From the NCBI RefSeq assembly GCF_000003815.2, contig NC_049982.1:7545849-7609848 (forward strand): 64,000 nucleotides of DNA, written 5' to 3'. Numbering within the stretch: position 1 is the first letter of the stretch; every line of letters starts with the position of its first letter. Positions 54,096 through 64,000 of this stretch are shown piece by piece. The stretch comes from Branchiostoma floridae (lineage: Eukaryota; Chordata; Leptocardii; Amphioxiformes; Branchiostomatidae). A model generated the notes under the pieces. That model made no database searches, was not told where the DNA came from, and was given only the letters and a program-made list of their open reading frames with translations. A program made the translations under genes and the position numbers.

Positions 54096-54228
54096 TATAG
54101 CCAACGATAAGTTAGACCCTGAAATTGAGAGTTAAGAGCTACTGATTTAGAATTATTTACTGACCACAAGAAACGTTGTTTAATCCAGCAGGTTACCTTT
54201 AGCGCCGTCTGATATTCTGCCGAGCACG

Positions 54229-55913
54229 ATGAAGACGACCCTGGTGTTTCTTCTTGTTGTCCTGGTCATCTCTGCCGAGATGATGACAACTGAGAGCTGC
54301 GGTCCCGGCCGCGGTAATACTGGTGGCGACGGAAAACCAGTACGTGTACGATGTGTTTTCAACTTAAGCGCGTGGTGTATGGGAATGTGTAACTATCGCT
54401 TTTGTCTAGAAAAGCAACATTTATGCAAAAATGTAGAATGTTTTCCCTCTAGCATTGTGTCAAGCTACTAGCATACAACACTATACCATTAGGCTCGGCT
54501 GAAAGTAGTGTGTGTGAGAGAAAAAAGAATTGGGGCTACGAATGGGGGTATCTGAGTAGACTGAGGTGATGGTCCAGATAGACAGCCCAGATATCGATAG
54601 CCAGGCCTGGTACACAGCCCGGAGTTTTTCCGTAAATCCTTTCTGCTATGAGGAAGAAAGAAAAATAACACACCAGCAAAAACAATATGTTTTCTCATTC
54701 GGGAAAACATAACCAAAACAGGTTCATTGTTGTACGCGGCCGCGCGGTGAAATCGATCTTCAATCAGTTGCTGAAGAGCCGTTTGCAACAAAAACAAGGA
54801 TATGGGAAGACGCTATTAAATTGCCTTTCAACATATGCCTAAATGTTTGGGTGCCTTTAAATCAAGAAGTTGATAGAATTCAATGACAATTTTTTTATGG
54901 GCGCAAGTTAGGGTTTTGGTAAGAAGAAGTGGGGAAATGGGCTTCGTATTTATCGTTACATTGGAACCCGTCTGCTTGCATATGAAAGTGAATGAATGAA
55001 TGAATGATCTTTATTTGCATGTTTCTGCCCATGTGGGATAAATGCAGCAATTCAGTTGTGTTACATGGGATACTAAATAAGTAATATTACATGTAGTAAT
55101 ATTACAATTGGATAAACAATACATCTGGAGATATCACTATATCTAACGTTTACATGCCTCTTCCCTTTTTCTTTAAACATGTGTAGAACATGTATGAAAC
55201 TAGAAAGGCCGACATTTGTTCAGCAAATACAGCATATTTCATATTTCAGCAATTGTATGCAATCTGTGCCCTAAGCGAGTATGGAGTACTGTGGGCACAT
55301 GGCAAAAGGAGCTTCATACCAAGTTTCGGGTCATTCGGTTTTGATACAAGGGCATAGGAGCCAAAAATATACATTTTTTTGTAAAAAAGAATGGCCAAAA
55401 ATCCCAAGATAACTAATTTTTAAAGTGATGTATGCAAAAAGTGTTGATGGCGTCCTGTAGGCATCTGCCCAATGCACATCTGGGCCGAATTTCAGGTCAT
55501 TAGGTTGTAATACCGGGCTCAGGGGCCCAAAATATATATTTTTGGTCTAAAAATGAGAAAAAAACTAAATAAAGTATATTTTAAGACCTATGCTAAAAAA
55601 AGTGACAAAAACGCCTGGGGGTATTTGCTATCTCTAACTCCATGGCAAATTTCAGCTCCTTTGGCCCCAAAATGAAAAAGTTGAATCCATTTGAAGATTT
55701 GTCAGGAGAAAGAGAAGAAACACGACAAAAGACAATATATTGCAATCCAAACTATGTATGGATTGAAATATAAGGAGAACAATGAACAAGCGGCAGCTTT
55801 TGTGACATTCCCATGTAACCCAGGCAGGCGGGTCCGAGAAGAACCAGCCAATTGGTAAACGGGAGGTGGACAACAACCTGGTGGACAACAACCTGCAGCC
55901 AACAGGGGAATGA
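54229..55913 (+). CDS. Secreted peptide gene, copy D: prohormone-like with GKR site
   Basis: Coding exons 54229-54339 and 55824-55913, phase 0 join (GTACGT donor, ACCCAG acceptor), 66 residues. Signal peptide MKTTLVFLLVVLVISA, EMMTTESCG, PGRGNTGGDGKP; exon 2 AGGSEKNQPI, GKR, then EVDNNLVDNNLQPTGE with an internal five-residue duplication. The GKR and NNLQP.GE tail align with copy C. Intron 1 is like that of C but carries an insertion of about 1 kb (54670-55680). Read through without splicing, the frame stays open for 43 codons with six evenly spaced Cys (C-x7-C-x3-C-x4-C-x6-C-x4-C) after VRVRC, so a Cys-rich retained-intron product of 80 residues ending at 54471 is a real alternative. Function unknown. 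Confidence 0.75.
54670..55690. repeat. Insertion in intron 1 of copy D
   Basis: Absent from the otherwise alignable intron of copy C. Includes a GAATGAATGAATGATCTTTA LINE/SINE-like tail (54985) and a repeat with TTTCAGGTCATTMGGTTKTR words (55325-55660). Noncoding. Confidence 0.5.
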
Positions 55914-55954
55914 TTTATGGAACGGTAAGACAATACACAATTTCCTATGACATG

Positions 55955-56183
55955 TACCCTAGGAGCCAGCCGTGATCGGGCAGCTAGGACAGTTTATTCG
56001 GTGGCCCAAGACAGTCGGGTCCTCTTCTATTAGCGCCCCGGGGATTTAAAGTCCGATAAGGTCCATCTGCCCTTTTCCCGAAAGGGTATAGATAACTCCT
56101 CGGAGCGCTAATGTGAGATCGGCGGGCCTTGGGTCCCCGAACAAAACTCGCTAGCTACCCGATCCTGTCTGGCTCCCAGGGTA
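55955..56183. mobile_element. MITE in intron 2 of copy D
   Basis: TACCCTAGGAGCCAG at the left and its near-complement CTGGCTCCCAGGGTA at the right, flanked by TA, with further inner complementarity (GATCGGG.AGCTAG). About 229 bp, no coding capacity. Confidence 0.75.
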
Positions 56184-56467
56184 ATGACTTGGGACTTGTT
56201 CGTACACGTGTTCTCTGCACGTTGACACAGACAATTTTCCAATGTACACAATCGCTCCCCAAGAAATAATTTGAAAAGATTTCTAGACGGGTGTACGTAA
56301 ATTAATGTACTTTTAAAGTGTGCATTTGGTCCAGGCTTATTTCAGTGATTGTAGTTTTCTACGTGCGATTAAAAGGCTAAAAAATGTATTAAGTCCTAAA
56401 ACATCCGAAAGTTAGGAGTACACTAGTACTGCTCATGGTATTTTGTTGCCTTTATGTTTTTGTGCAG

Positions 56468-56867
56468 GGCAGGCGGGGTGACTATCACGTGCCCTCCGCG
56501 TGATCACTGACGGCCGTCAAGAGTACTAGTTCTCTGGCATAGATTTATTTGTAGTCAAGCGTTACGTTGCCAGCTGTGGCTTTGCCGATCTGTAATGAAA
56601 TGGGTATGTAAGGGTTTGCTTGAGGTGCATAATTTTTCACAAAATCTGTAGGAACAAGGCGAAACGAGTAGAGATTCAACCGTTGCTTTGTCGGTATTAT
56701 TCTGAAGATGTATGGTATGCTTTTAATACATCAATACTAAAAACGCAACAGTTTGGTACATTTAGCAACTCTACCCTCTTTTAGTATTCAAGAATATGAT
56801 TAAGTAAGATGCGTTAAGTCGCGGAAAGATATGTCAGGTCACCCCGTGCTATAAGACGGCAAATAAA
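56468..56867 (+). other. Copy D last exon (3' UTR) with polyadenylation signal
   Basis: Begins after TGTGCAG with GGCAGGCGGGGTGACTATCA; AATAAA at 56862-56867 in CTATAAGACGGCAAATAAAG. Read in phase 0 straight after exon 1 it gives GRRGDYHVPSA and stops. Confidence 0.65.
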
Positions 56868-57025
56868 GGCTTGACACAAACAGTATGAAGTTGTTGTTTT
56901 TTGTTGTTGGTGGTGTATAACATCATGTGGGTATTTTCTTGTACATAACTGAAGCACTTATCTTTTTCTGGTTTTAGATAAAACTGGCGTTTCTTGTAAT
57001 AATTTCCAGTGATCACCATACATTC

Positions 57026-57240
57026 ATAGTTGTGTCAAAGGGAGTGAACAGGTAGTGGTAACAGCTGTTAGTGCGAATTTTTGTGTTTGTGAAAACAAAC
57101 TGACAACAAGATAACTATATGTCATAATTCATGACTCAACACACGAAGTAAGGGTATCGGCTATCTTCCCCACTGTTACAAACTTACACATCTTTGTACT
57201 CCGGTTGGGCATAGTGGTGAATGTCGCATGTGTTGAGTAC
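57026..57240 (+). repeat. Alpha block, copy 7
   Basis: Starts about 160 bases after the copy D polyadenylation signal: AGGTAGTGGTAACAGCTGTT, TGACAACAAGATAACTATAT, CTCCGGTTGGGCATA. Marks the right end of the array. Confidence 0.7.
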
Positions 57241-57587
57241 TGATATGGAAAGAGAATTGTCCGTCTACCTGAACTTCTGTCTGCGCCTTTCCTCTTCTTT
57301 AATGGTGTTTTTTGGTGCCCTTTGTGCAGCACTCTTGTCGTATGGGCCCTTGATATTCTAAAGTTAGATTTTTTCAAAAAATACTAGAATGAATTCTGCC
57401 GTGGTCATCCATGGATGATTACACAAGCTGGCTAGAAAATTTCCGTCCCACTGTATGTATTGCATACATATCTTTAAAGAAGCTTCAAGTCGCATTCAAG
57501 TTTCACTCGGCCAGCATCAAGGAGGCCTGCTGAAGGTTCCATTCCTCATACCTACTGATCCCATTCGTACAATTCCATGTCTTTCCA

Positions 57588-57739
57588 TAATCTCCAGGCA
57601 GATCCTACCGTAGCATAAGATAGTATCAAATCTTGCAGAGGAGTGGCTTCCGGTAGCGAAATGCACTCCTAGGCCGGCTTCACTCTTCTGCCAGCTTTTG
57701 ATACTATCTTATGCTACCTTAGGATCTTCTTGGAGATTA
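57588..57739. mobile_element. 152-bp MITE with long inverted ends
   Basis: Left TAATCTCCAGGCAGATCCTA and GTAGCATAAGATAGTATCAA; the right end is their complement with few mismatches over about 45 bases. Confidence 0.8.
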
Positions 57740-58629
57740 GTACTTCCATAAAACGAAAGAGTCTTGTCTTTAACATGGGAAGCGGTGAATAGTTTAAACA
57801 AGGGCTATGACAGAAGCGTACTGAATGTTGCAAAAGCTAGCACTGAGAATGTGCCAGTTCCTTACATCTGCTTGGAGAAAATCACATAAAAACACATCGG
57901 AGAGATGACGCACATGTATGGTCGGGTCATGACCGGTTGGACCGGAACCGACATTACCTCCATACCGGGACAAATATTGGGACAAAGAGATATCAATTTG
58001 AAAGTAAACCTGTCTGCAAAGCATGCACCACTTAGTGAGCCTTGTGACGTACATTAGGAATTGACCATGTTGAATATTTTAAAAGATACCCTAAGATTGT
58101 ACGGATAGAAGAATAATGTATACAAGATGGTTGATGGAAAAGGACACAAAAACAAATAGTCGACCTGGCAAAACTTATGGGAGATTTACAATGAGTCTGC
58201 CTCCTTCAACACCTAAAAGATGCTGGGTTAGTGCATGAAGGTCGTTCTAAAACAACTGGGCCTGGGACAGCGATTTTTGGGTTAGGCTGTGGGCATGTCA
58301 TCATATATATATTCTGGGCCAAATTTAACTTTTAAATTTAAAAAAAACTAAAAAAAAAAGTGTCTTTCTCTCCTAAACCATCACCGTTGTTCACATACTA
58401 TGAACACCTTTGGTAAATATTACCAGGCTTGCCATTATCATTAGTGCACTCGTACACAGTTACCGTGCATTTCTTCATAAAAAAAATTATTTGATTTGCT
58501 TTATTTAGATTATTGGGACAGACGACGACAATGTGGCACTACACTCAAGTAAGTAGCTTATACTAAGAGTTTTGTATCTGACATACAAAGTACATACAGA
58601 AGGTGAAGGTACTAGTAGTCTTTTATCAA

Positions 58630-58755
58630 AGTCAGGTACCCAGTGAGGACGGTCGTGTGAAGTGCTTTTCCCAAGGGCACATCGTAGGTGGCACGGCGAG
58701 TATCGAACTCAGGACCTCTAGGTTCCGAGCGCAACTCTCTACCAGTTACGGAACA
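58630..58755 (-). mobile_element. Truncated tRNA-derived SINE
   Basis: Minus-strand B box (GAGTTCGATACTC) and body like the 26200-26476 copy (GTGTGAAGTGCTTTTCCCAA on the plus strand). Confidence 0.5.
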
Positions 58756-58830
58756 CACAATTTCTTTTTATATGCACACATTCATGGCTAATGTCAACAA
58801 GATGTGGCGTATCAGGCTTGCATTGACGCG

Positions 58831-58838
58831 TATATAAG
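58831..58838 (+). promoter_or_regulatory. TATA box of the PHA-depolymerase-like gene
   Basis: TATATAAG, 70 bases before the start codon, giving a predicted 5' UTR of about 40 bases. Confidence 0.7.
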
Positions 58839-58900
58839 GCAGAGTCACCTGGCGAGGGTACAGTGTAGAAGGTGCTCTCCTTGAGTCTAAACCGTCCGAC

Positions 58901-61900
58901 ATGGCCGCTTGCAGCAGCGTTAACGTTGTGTACGTCCTACGTATACTGGCTCTTTTTGCAGCCTTAGATGAAACTTTTGCCGCGGACTCGCTAGGTATGT
59001 GATATTTTCTGACATTTTCGTTCACTTAATCATCTAGTTGTTCAAGGTTGATTAGATATTTGTAAGTCTCCCTTAGGTTTAGTAATCATACATTCAGTAA
59101 GCGAAAAGATTGAGCCAGCGGTTATACTCTGTCACATTTTGCGAAAATCGATCGGACGACGATTCTGCGGCAACCACCCAAGCCTCGCTTATGATAATAA
59201 CTTTATTGCACAACAATTGTACAAGGTACAAAGTATGGCTTATATGTGGCAGGGACGGTTTTCAGGTGAAAAATACGCGCAACCCTCTATCGATCTTAGA
59301 TATGGCCGATATTCCATCGATACGCCCGTAGATCGTGGATAATGGTATGACAGGGGTATTGCGAGGAAGGATGGTACCCTGGCTAATCTAGCCTGGCCTA
59401 ATATCCATCATATTCTGGCTGAAGTTCGCTCCACCTATCGCCTCCCTTGCAGAATGTTCTGTGAGGAAGTTGCCAGAGAACAGAATGAGATCAGAGCAGA
59501 TAAGCCGAGCTAGAATGGGATGGACACCAGGCTTTTTGGTATTTGAAGTACGAATTGTAACCGGTGCAATGGCCGATTGCCGGGTAGAGTGTTCGCATTG
59601 CAGAAGGTGGATTGTGAGTTCGATTCCCGACCGAGTCATACCAAATACTTTAAAATGGCAAATGCTGCTTTCTATGCTTAGCAATCAGCATCTGGAAAGG
59701 AGCATAACTTTAGTAGTAGACCGCACACCACTACCGGTGGACTAGACCAACACTGTAGTGATTGTACAACCGTTGGCGTTGCTTGGTCCAGGGCTACTGA
59801 AACGGAGATTGGCGCCACCCTATGCACCATTTTGGGTGGGGAGGACTTTAACTTTTTCAAATTTTCCAACCCCAAAAGATAAAGGAATTGATTGTATTAA
59901 ATTATCTTGAAACAAGACCGACGTCGTAGGAATATTAGGAATTGTGGGAGTGTGCACCTGTCAATTCCGTGACATGTTCGGGTTATGTCGTCAGGTCGGT
60001 CACTCGGCCTTTATCAGGAGTTCGACCTACTTCTGACGTCATGTCCTTGTTTATACCGTTGGCGGGAAAATGTCAAGCTGACACGGATATTAATAGAATT
60101 GTTAGATATCGCAAAGGCAAGCAAACAATGTTTTGCAACGATGCGTCATGTGGAAGAGGGCAGTCAAAAGGGATGTGTCAGAAATGGGTGCGGCTCTAAA
60201 GATGTCTAGAAACAGACTACAGATGGCAGTGAAAAATAATGTTAGTTCGTCTGAGCACTCGATGATGTGCGGCGATGATGATGATGATGAAAATTGTTCA
60301 GCTAAGGTTTGACTGTACTCTCCTCCCTGTCCTGCTCGTACCCAGAGAGCCGTCGCGCCAACCCTGACCAAGTCTCCATCTCCGGGTTCTCGTCCGGCGG
60401 CTCCTTCGCCGTGCAGTACCACGTCGCCCACTCCCAGAGCATCATGGGAGCTGGCGTGCTGGCGGGAGGTATGCTGACGTGATGTTCTTGTTTGTCATAA
60501 CAGATAAGATCTGTCTGTGTTTGTACTGTGTATGTGGCACTGTTGATATATTAGTTAGTAACTTGAGTGCAGTGCCACATTGTCCTTTCTATCCCAAAAC
60601 AAAAATAGAAAAACAGATAAGATCCATAACCTTGATTATCACGAGGTCATTCATAGCTGGTCTCCTGAAATAGAACTTTTTTTATCCACCTGTGGAACCA
60701 ACAATACCCCTGCATATTTTTCCCTCCTCATTTCTTAATCTTTTTCACATTAGAACTCATTGCTATCTGACACAAGCTAAATACTTCCACTCTATTACTT
60801 ACTCGGCGCCCATGTAAACTGTATTTTCGAAGCACAAACGTGAAGCTAGTCGTCTCATTTGAAATGTGAAATGTAACGTTATGCGTGGTGCTCTGTTTAA
60901 ACGTGGCGTGTTTAGTTCATTTCCGTCGTTGTATGCCAACTTCCGAAACGTGGATTTTTTTTATAAACCTAAGCCTAGTTACAACTGCCTTTTGTAAAAC
61001 CCAGGTGCATATGGTCTTTGTAGTTTCATAGTTGTACTTAGAATGCACGACGATATGCCAGTGGCAGTAGTCCTCGGTGACGTCCCTTTTCTCCGTGATC
61101 GTCCAGCACCTTACCACAGCAGCGGTTCCATCCTGTTCAACATCCCCGGTCTGCAGCAGGACACGCAGACCTTCTACCAGGCCAACCTGGTGGACAACCC
61201 GTCCAACATGGCTGCCGACAGGGTCTATCTGTTCCACGGCTCCAGCGACATCATGGTGCCAGAGTGTGCGCAGCCTTTATCTTTTTCGTTGTCAAGTTCT
61301 TTTTTCTAAATCTTATTACAAATTCCACTTTAAATTTACTAGGAAAACTTTACAGACCATGCAACTTATCTAGACTTAATCTGTACTATCGAAAATAAGT
61401 AAGATGTCTGATAGGCATCGAGCTGTCAGCATGTACACATTAACTGGTTGTGTAAAAGAAAACTCTACTATCCAATCTTAAATCTGTGCTAGTACCCAAA
61501 GACGTGGCATCTCACAGTATACAAGAACAATTGAGCGTTTTTTTAGTACAACATCAGGCTATTCCAGAAGCATGATGCTTTTCCCTATTTGTCTGATTAC
61601 ATACGTGAAAGAAACGAAATATTAGGATGTCTTGTTACAGATGCCATGACTTCGCTGAGAGAATACTACAAAGGATTTGTTGACAACAACAACATTAAGG
61701 AAGTGCTTGACGTGCCTGCATTTCACGGATTTGTGAGTTGATGCAACTTTAACATATACAAATAATCGAGTGGGTAAGACGGTCTTTAAAAGTACAGTTT
61801 TCATCACAGATTAACGTCAGGAAATATCTTCATGACCCGCTTCTGAATTTTTTTTTNNNNNNNNNNNNNNNNNNNNNNNNNNNNNNNNNNNNNNNNNNNN

Positions 61901-63723
61901 NNNNNNNNNNNNNNNNNNNNNNNNNNNNNNNNNNNNNNNNNNNNNNNNNNNNNNNNTGTTCCATTTCTACGATTTTTCCAGCGATCCGGATTCTGGTAGA
62001 GACTAACAATTGATTGCCAATTGACATAAGTCACCGAAGCCGTTTCTCTCTTCAGTAAAAAAATATATTCTCTCATTTTCACCTTTGATTGTAACTGTCT
62101 TTTTTATACGTCAACTAGCCCACGGCGGACTATGGTGGTGAGTGCGGACATCTTGCTGGACCACTGTTCCTGAACAACTGTGGTTACAACGCTGCGTATG
62201 AAGTCCTAAACCATATCTACGGAGGACACCGTCCTCTGACGGTCAGCATTATACATACACGCTAATTAGTCTGTGTAACACAAATTCTGCTGTCCGGGGC
62301 TGTATCTGGCCCCTTCCTGCGGACACAGGCAGATGTTTGGCGGGCTGCTATAAGCGAGATTTAATCAGGCTACACACTAATGCGCTTTCAGTAACTACTG
62401 ATCCATCCCGAGTCAGGACAATCTAATTACAACAGTGGTTGCTGAGCATGTATTTGTTCGTGAGAGCAACAGTGTTTTGTCGCTGTTGTCAGGCGCATCA
62501 GAAAGCGGTTTTAAACAAACCATTGGACTATTTTGAGAATAAATCTTACCAGTAGTGATGCATACAAAATGTAGTTGCATGTACAAACTGCTTTTCATCG
62601 ATAAATGCATTAAATAACTTATTGACAACTTTTTATCTAGTCACTCAGATTTTTTTTTAAGTTGAGACAACGTCTTAGCAAATGAAGAACTTTGTAAAGC
62701 GCAACTTTTTTTTTCAACAGAAACCCGACCCTTTCAGTCACGTGGCGTCCCATGGAGAGGTATGCCTGCTTTCTAGGCTTATCAGCAAGGAAGAAAAAAT
62801 GTCGGTTGCACTGTACAATCTTTCTCTCCTTTCGTTATGTATAATTTTTACCGACCGTATACCACCTGATCTTTAAAAAAAGGACAAGCATATATATTTT
62901 TCAAACCATCCTTGGCTCTCACTATTATTATTCATGATGCTTTGTAGCCTTATTTTGTAACATGACGATGTCAATAGCACATATGCATGTACATGCTGGT
63001 TGGTTAAACTGAATCTGGCCGTGTAAGGCCTACAATTCTTTATGCGCATAATATCTTTGTCCAGCGCATAATATGTCATAACTATTTGATCGTGGTTACA
63101 TATACAGAATCAAATAGCTGGTAACTTACAGATGTAACCTTTCCCCATGGCGGGTAAAGCTTACGACACAGTCACGTGAATGTAAACACTAATCAGATCC
63201 AACACGCTCATACATGTGTGATCCCCCATCAGTTCAAGGCGTTTGATCAGAGCGAGTTCACGACGTGGCTCTTTACTCTGGATCACGGGTTCGACAGCCT
63301 GGGGTACGTGTACATCCCGTCCGGCTGTGCCAGCAGTACATCGGGTAAGAACCTTAATGTTAGACAATCGTCTCAAAGAAATATAATAGCGAAACTGACA
63401 GTAATTTGTCCTCGCCTTTTCCATCTTTTGGCTGGTGTTGTGGGTTTCCATTTAATGAAATGCCATGGGTACCTAAAGCAAAGACTTATATAACGTCAGT
63501 GTCATTGGTCAGGCTACATTCCATGTGAGCAAAAAACTGCACGCCATTTTATCACAGAAGGTATTCAGGATAATACGCAATACTCTAGCATGCATATTCA
63601 GGCCCTTTGGAGGGAATTTTCGAGAATACAGTTATACCAGCAAGGATATCAGCGATGATACAGAAACTGTTGTGTTTCAGACTGTAAGTTGCACGTCCAC
63701 TTCCACGGGTGCTTCATGGGAAG
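58901..63723 (+). CDS. Secreted PHB/PHA-depolymerase-like esterase, 5' eight exons, partial
   Basis: Exons 58901-58994, 60346-60468, 61107-about 61263, 61641-61732, 62119-62241, 62721-62759, 63233-63344, 63681-63723, 261 codons so far; continues past the right edge. A signal peptide (about residues 1-27, LRILALFAAL core) predicts secretion. Catalytic features in the order of type II PHB depolymerases: Ser in the lipase box GFSSGGSF; Asp in HGSSDIMV; His in FHGFPTADYGGECGH; then NNCGYNAAYEVLNHIYG, GYVYIPSGC and CKLHVHFHGC. This esterase fold hydrolyses hydroxyalkanoate polymers in microbes; the animal substrate is unknown. Phases fit at every junction except exon 3 to 4, where the visible GT donor (61264) shifts the frame by one base. 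The gap 61857-61956 lies inside intron 4. Confidence 0.9.
59565..59650 (+). mobile_element. tRNA-like SINE head, family 2, in intron 1 of the esterase gene
   Basis: GGTGCAATGGCCGATTGCCG... GAGTTCGATTCCCGACCGAG; same family as 27655-27735 (minus). Confidence 0.55.
62266..62380. repeat. MITE-like repeat in intron 5 of the esterase gene
   Basis: TTAGTCTGTGTAACACAAAT followed by CTGCTGTCCGGGGCTGTA; ends related to 10872 and 18933. No coding content. Confidence 0.45.
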
Positions 63724-64000
63724 GTACGTATAACACTTTTCTCTCTTCGCAACCATTTCAAATACGTAACGATGGAAGAGTACACTTTTATCTGTTGGGA
63801 CAATTCTATACCAAAGTCGAAGATTTAGTGTGCCACAATTGGAGAAACTTTATGGCATACCTCATGTATATTCAATAATTTCATGGTCATATTCAATTAT
63901 TTATGGTGAAAATCTTTATACCTTTGTATATTTGAATTTTGGTCATTTAAGAAGTGGGCTGGTATTGGCCTTTAAGTACACTTGCGCCTCCTAGCAGATT

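Noticed and set aside
53741-54100. 119-codon ORF with repeated Pro/His/Ser/Phe
   Set aside because: It is the translation of the 20-bp minisatellite; open in several frames because the unit lacks stops.

Overview
The window looks like animal nuclear DNA, most likely from a lancelet (Branchiostoma). Genes are intron-rich with GT-AG junctions, the sequence is AT-rich, and the gaps between genes are filled with short dispersed repeats, MITEs, tRNA-derived SINEs and LINE/Penelope fragments. The mix of genes (vertebrate-like GMPS and MRPL51, a clan 2 P450, a metazoan PHA-depolymerase-type esterase) also fits. Species assignment is inference. Seven runs of N (11321-11420, 31825-31924, 34069-34245, 36551-36650, 39411-39510, 48277-48376, 61857-61956) are assembly gaps.

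Left part (1-10 kb): the first 12 coding exons of GMP synthase run leftwards from 5979 and off the left edge. MRPL51 (four exons, 8072-9751) runs the other way. The space between them holds a remarkable element of about 1.15 kb (6688-7842), built of some twenty short hairpins and bounded by a 15-bp inverted repeat.

Middle (12.4-57.3 kb): this is the interesting region. A six-exon gene (12819-15402) encodes a type II membrane BRICHOS proprotein with a furin-like site and a 41-residue C-terminal peptide rich in Cys, Trp, Tyr and Arg, the architecture of BRICHOS-derived antimicrobial peptides. It is followed by a dispersed tandem family of small secreted-peptide genes that I do not recognise: copy A (20327), B (28271, incomplete), C (42017) and D (54229), plus an orphan 3' UTR at 16.14-16.45 kb. 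They share a nearly identical signal-peptide exon (MKTTLVFLLVVLVISAE type) and a conserved 3' exon, but the middle exon, which encodes the mature peptide, differs radically: five DDGGYGHGG repeats in A, dibasic/amidation-type GKR prohormone layouts in C and D. Repeated flanking blocks (called alpha, beta and gamma here) recur around each copy. They also flank a seven-exon cytochrome P450 gene (32462-40166) lying inside the array, so the P450 and the peptides may share regulatory DNA. The P450 introns carry a LINE fragment and a Penelope-like element with inverted terminal arms.

Right part (57.3-64 kb): a TATA-driven secreted PHB/PHA-depolymerase-like esterase starts at 58901 and runs off the right edge after eight exons. 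All its joins are in frame except exon 3 to exon 4, where the splice junction is one base out of register. The stretch 43.9-53.8 kb holds no recognisable coding gene. It contains duplicated segments of unknown role, a long tetranucleotide repeat, an orphan TATA/first-exon candidate at 51.7 kb and a large fold-back element.

Working hypothesis: 12.4-57.3 kb is a rapidly diversifying secreted-peptide (possibly innate-immune or neuroendocrine) cluster made by repeated duplication of a promoter-gene-3' flank module. The gene models rest on splice-site phase and between-copy conservation only; no transcript or database evidence was available.
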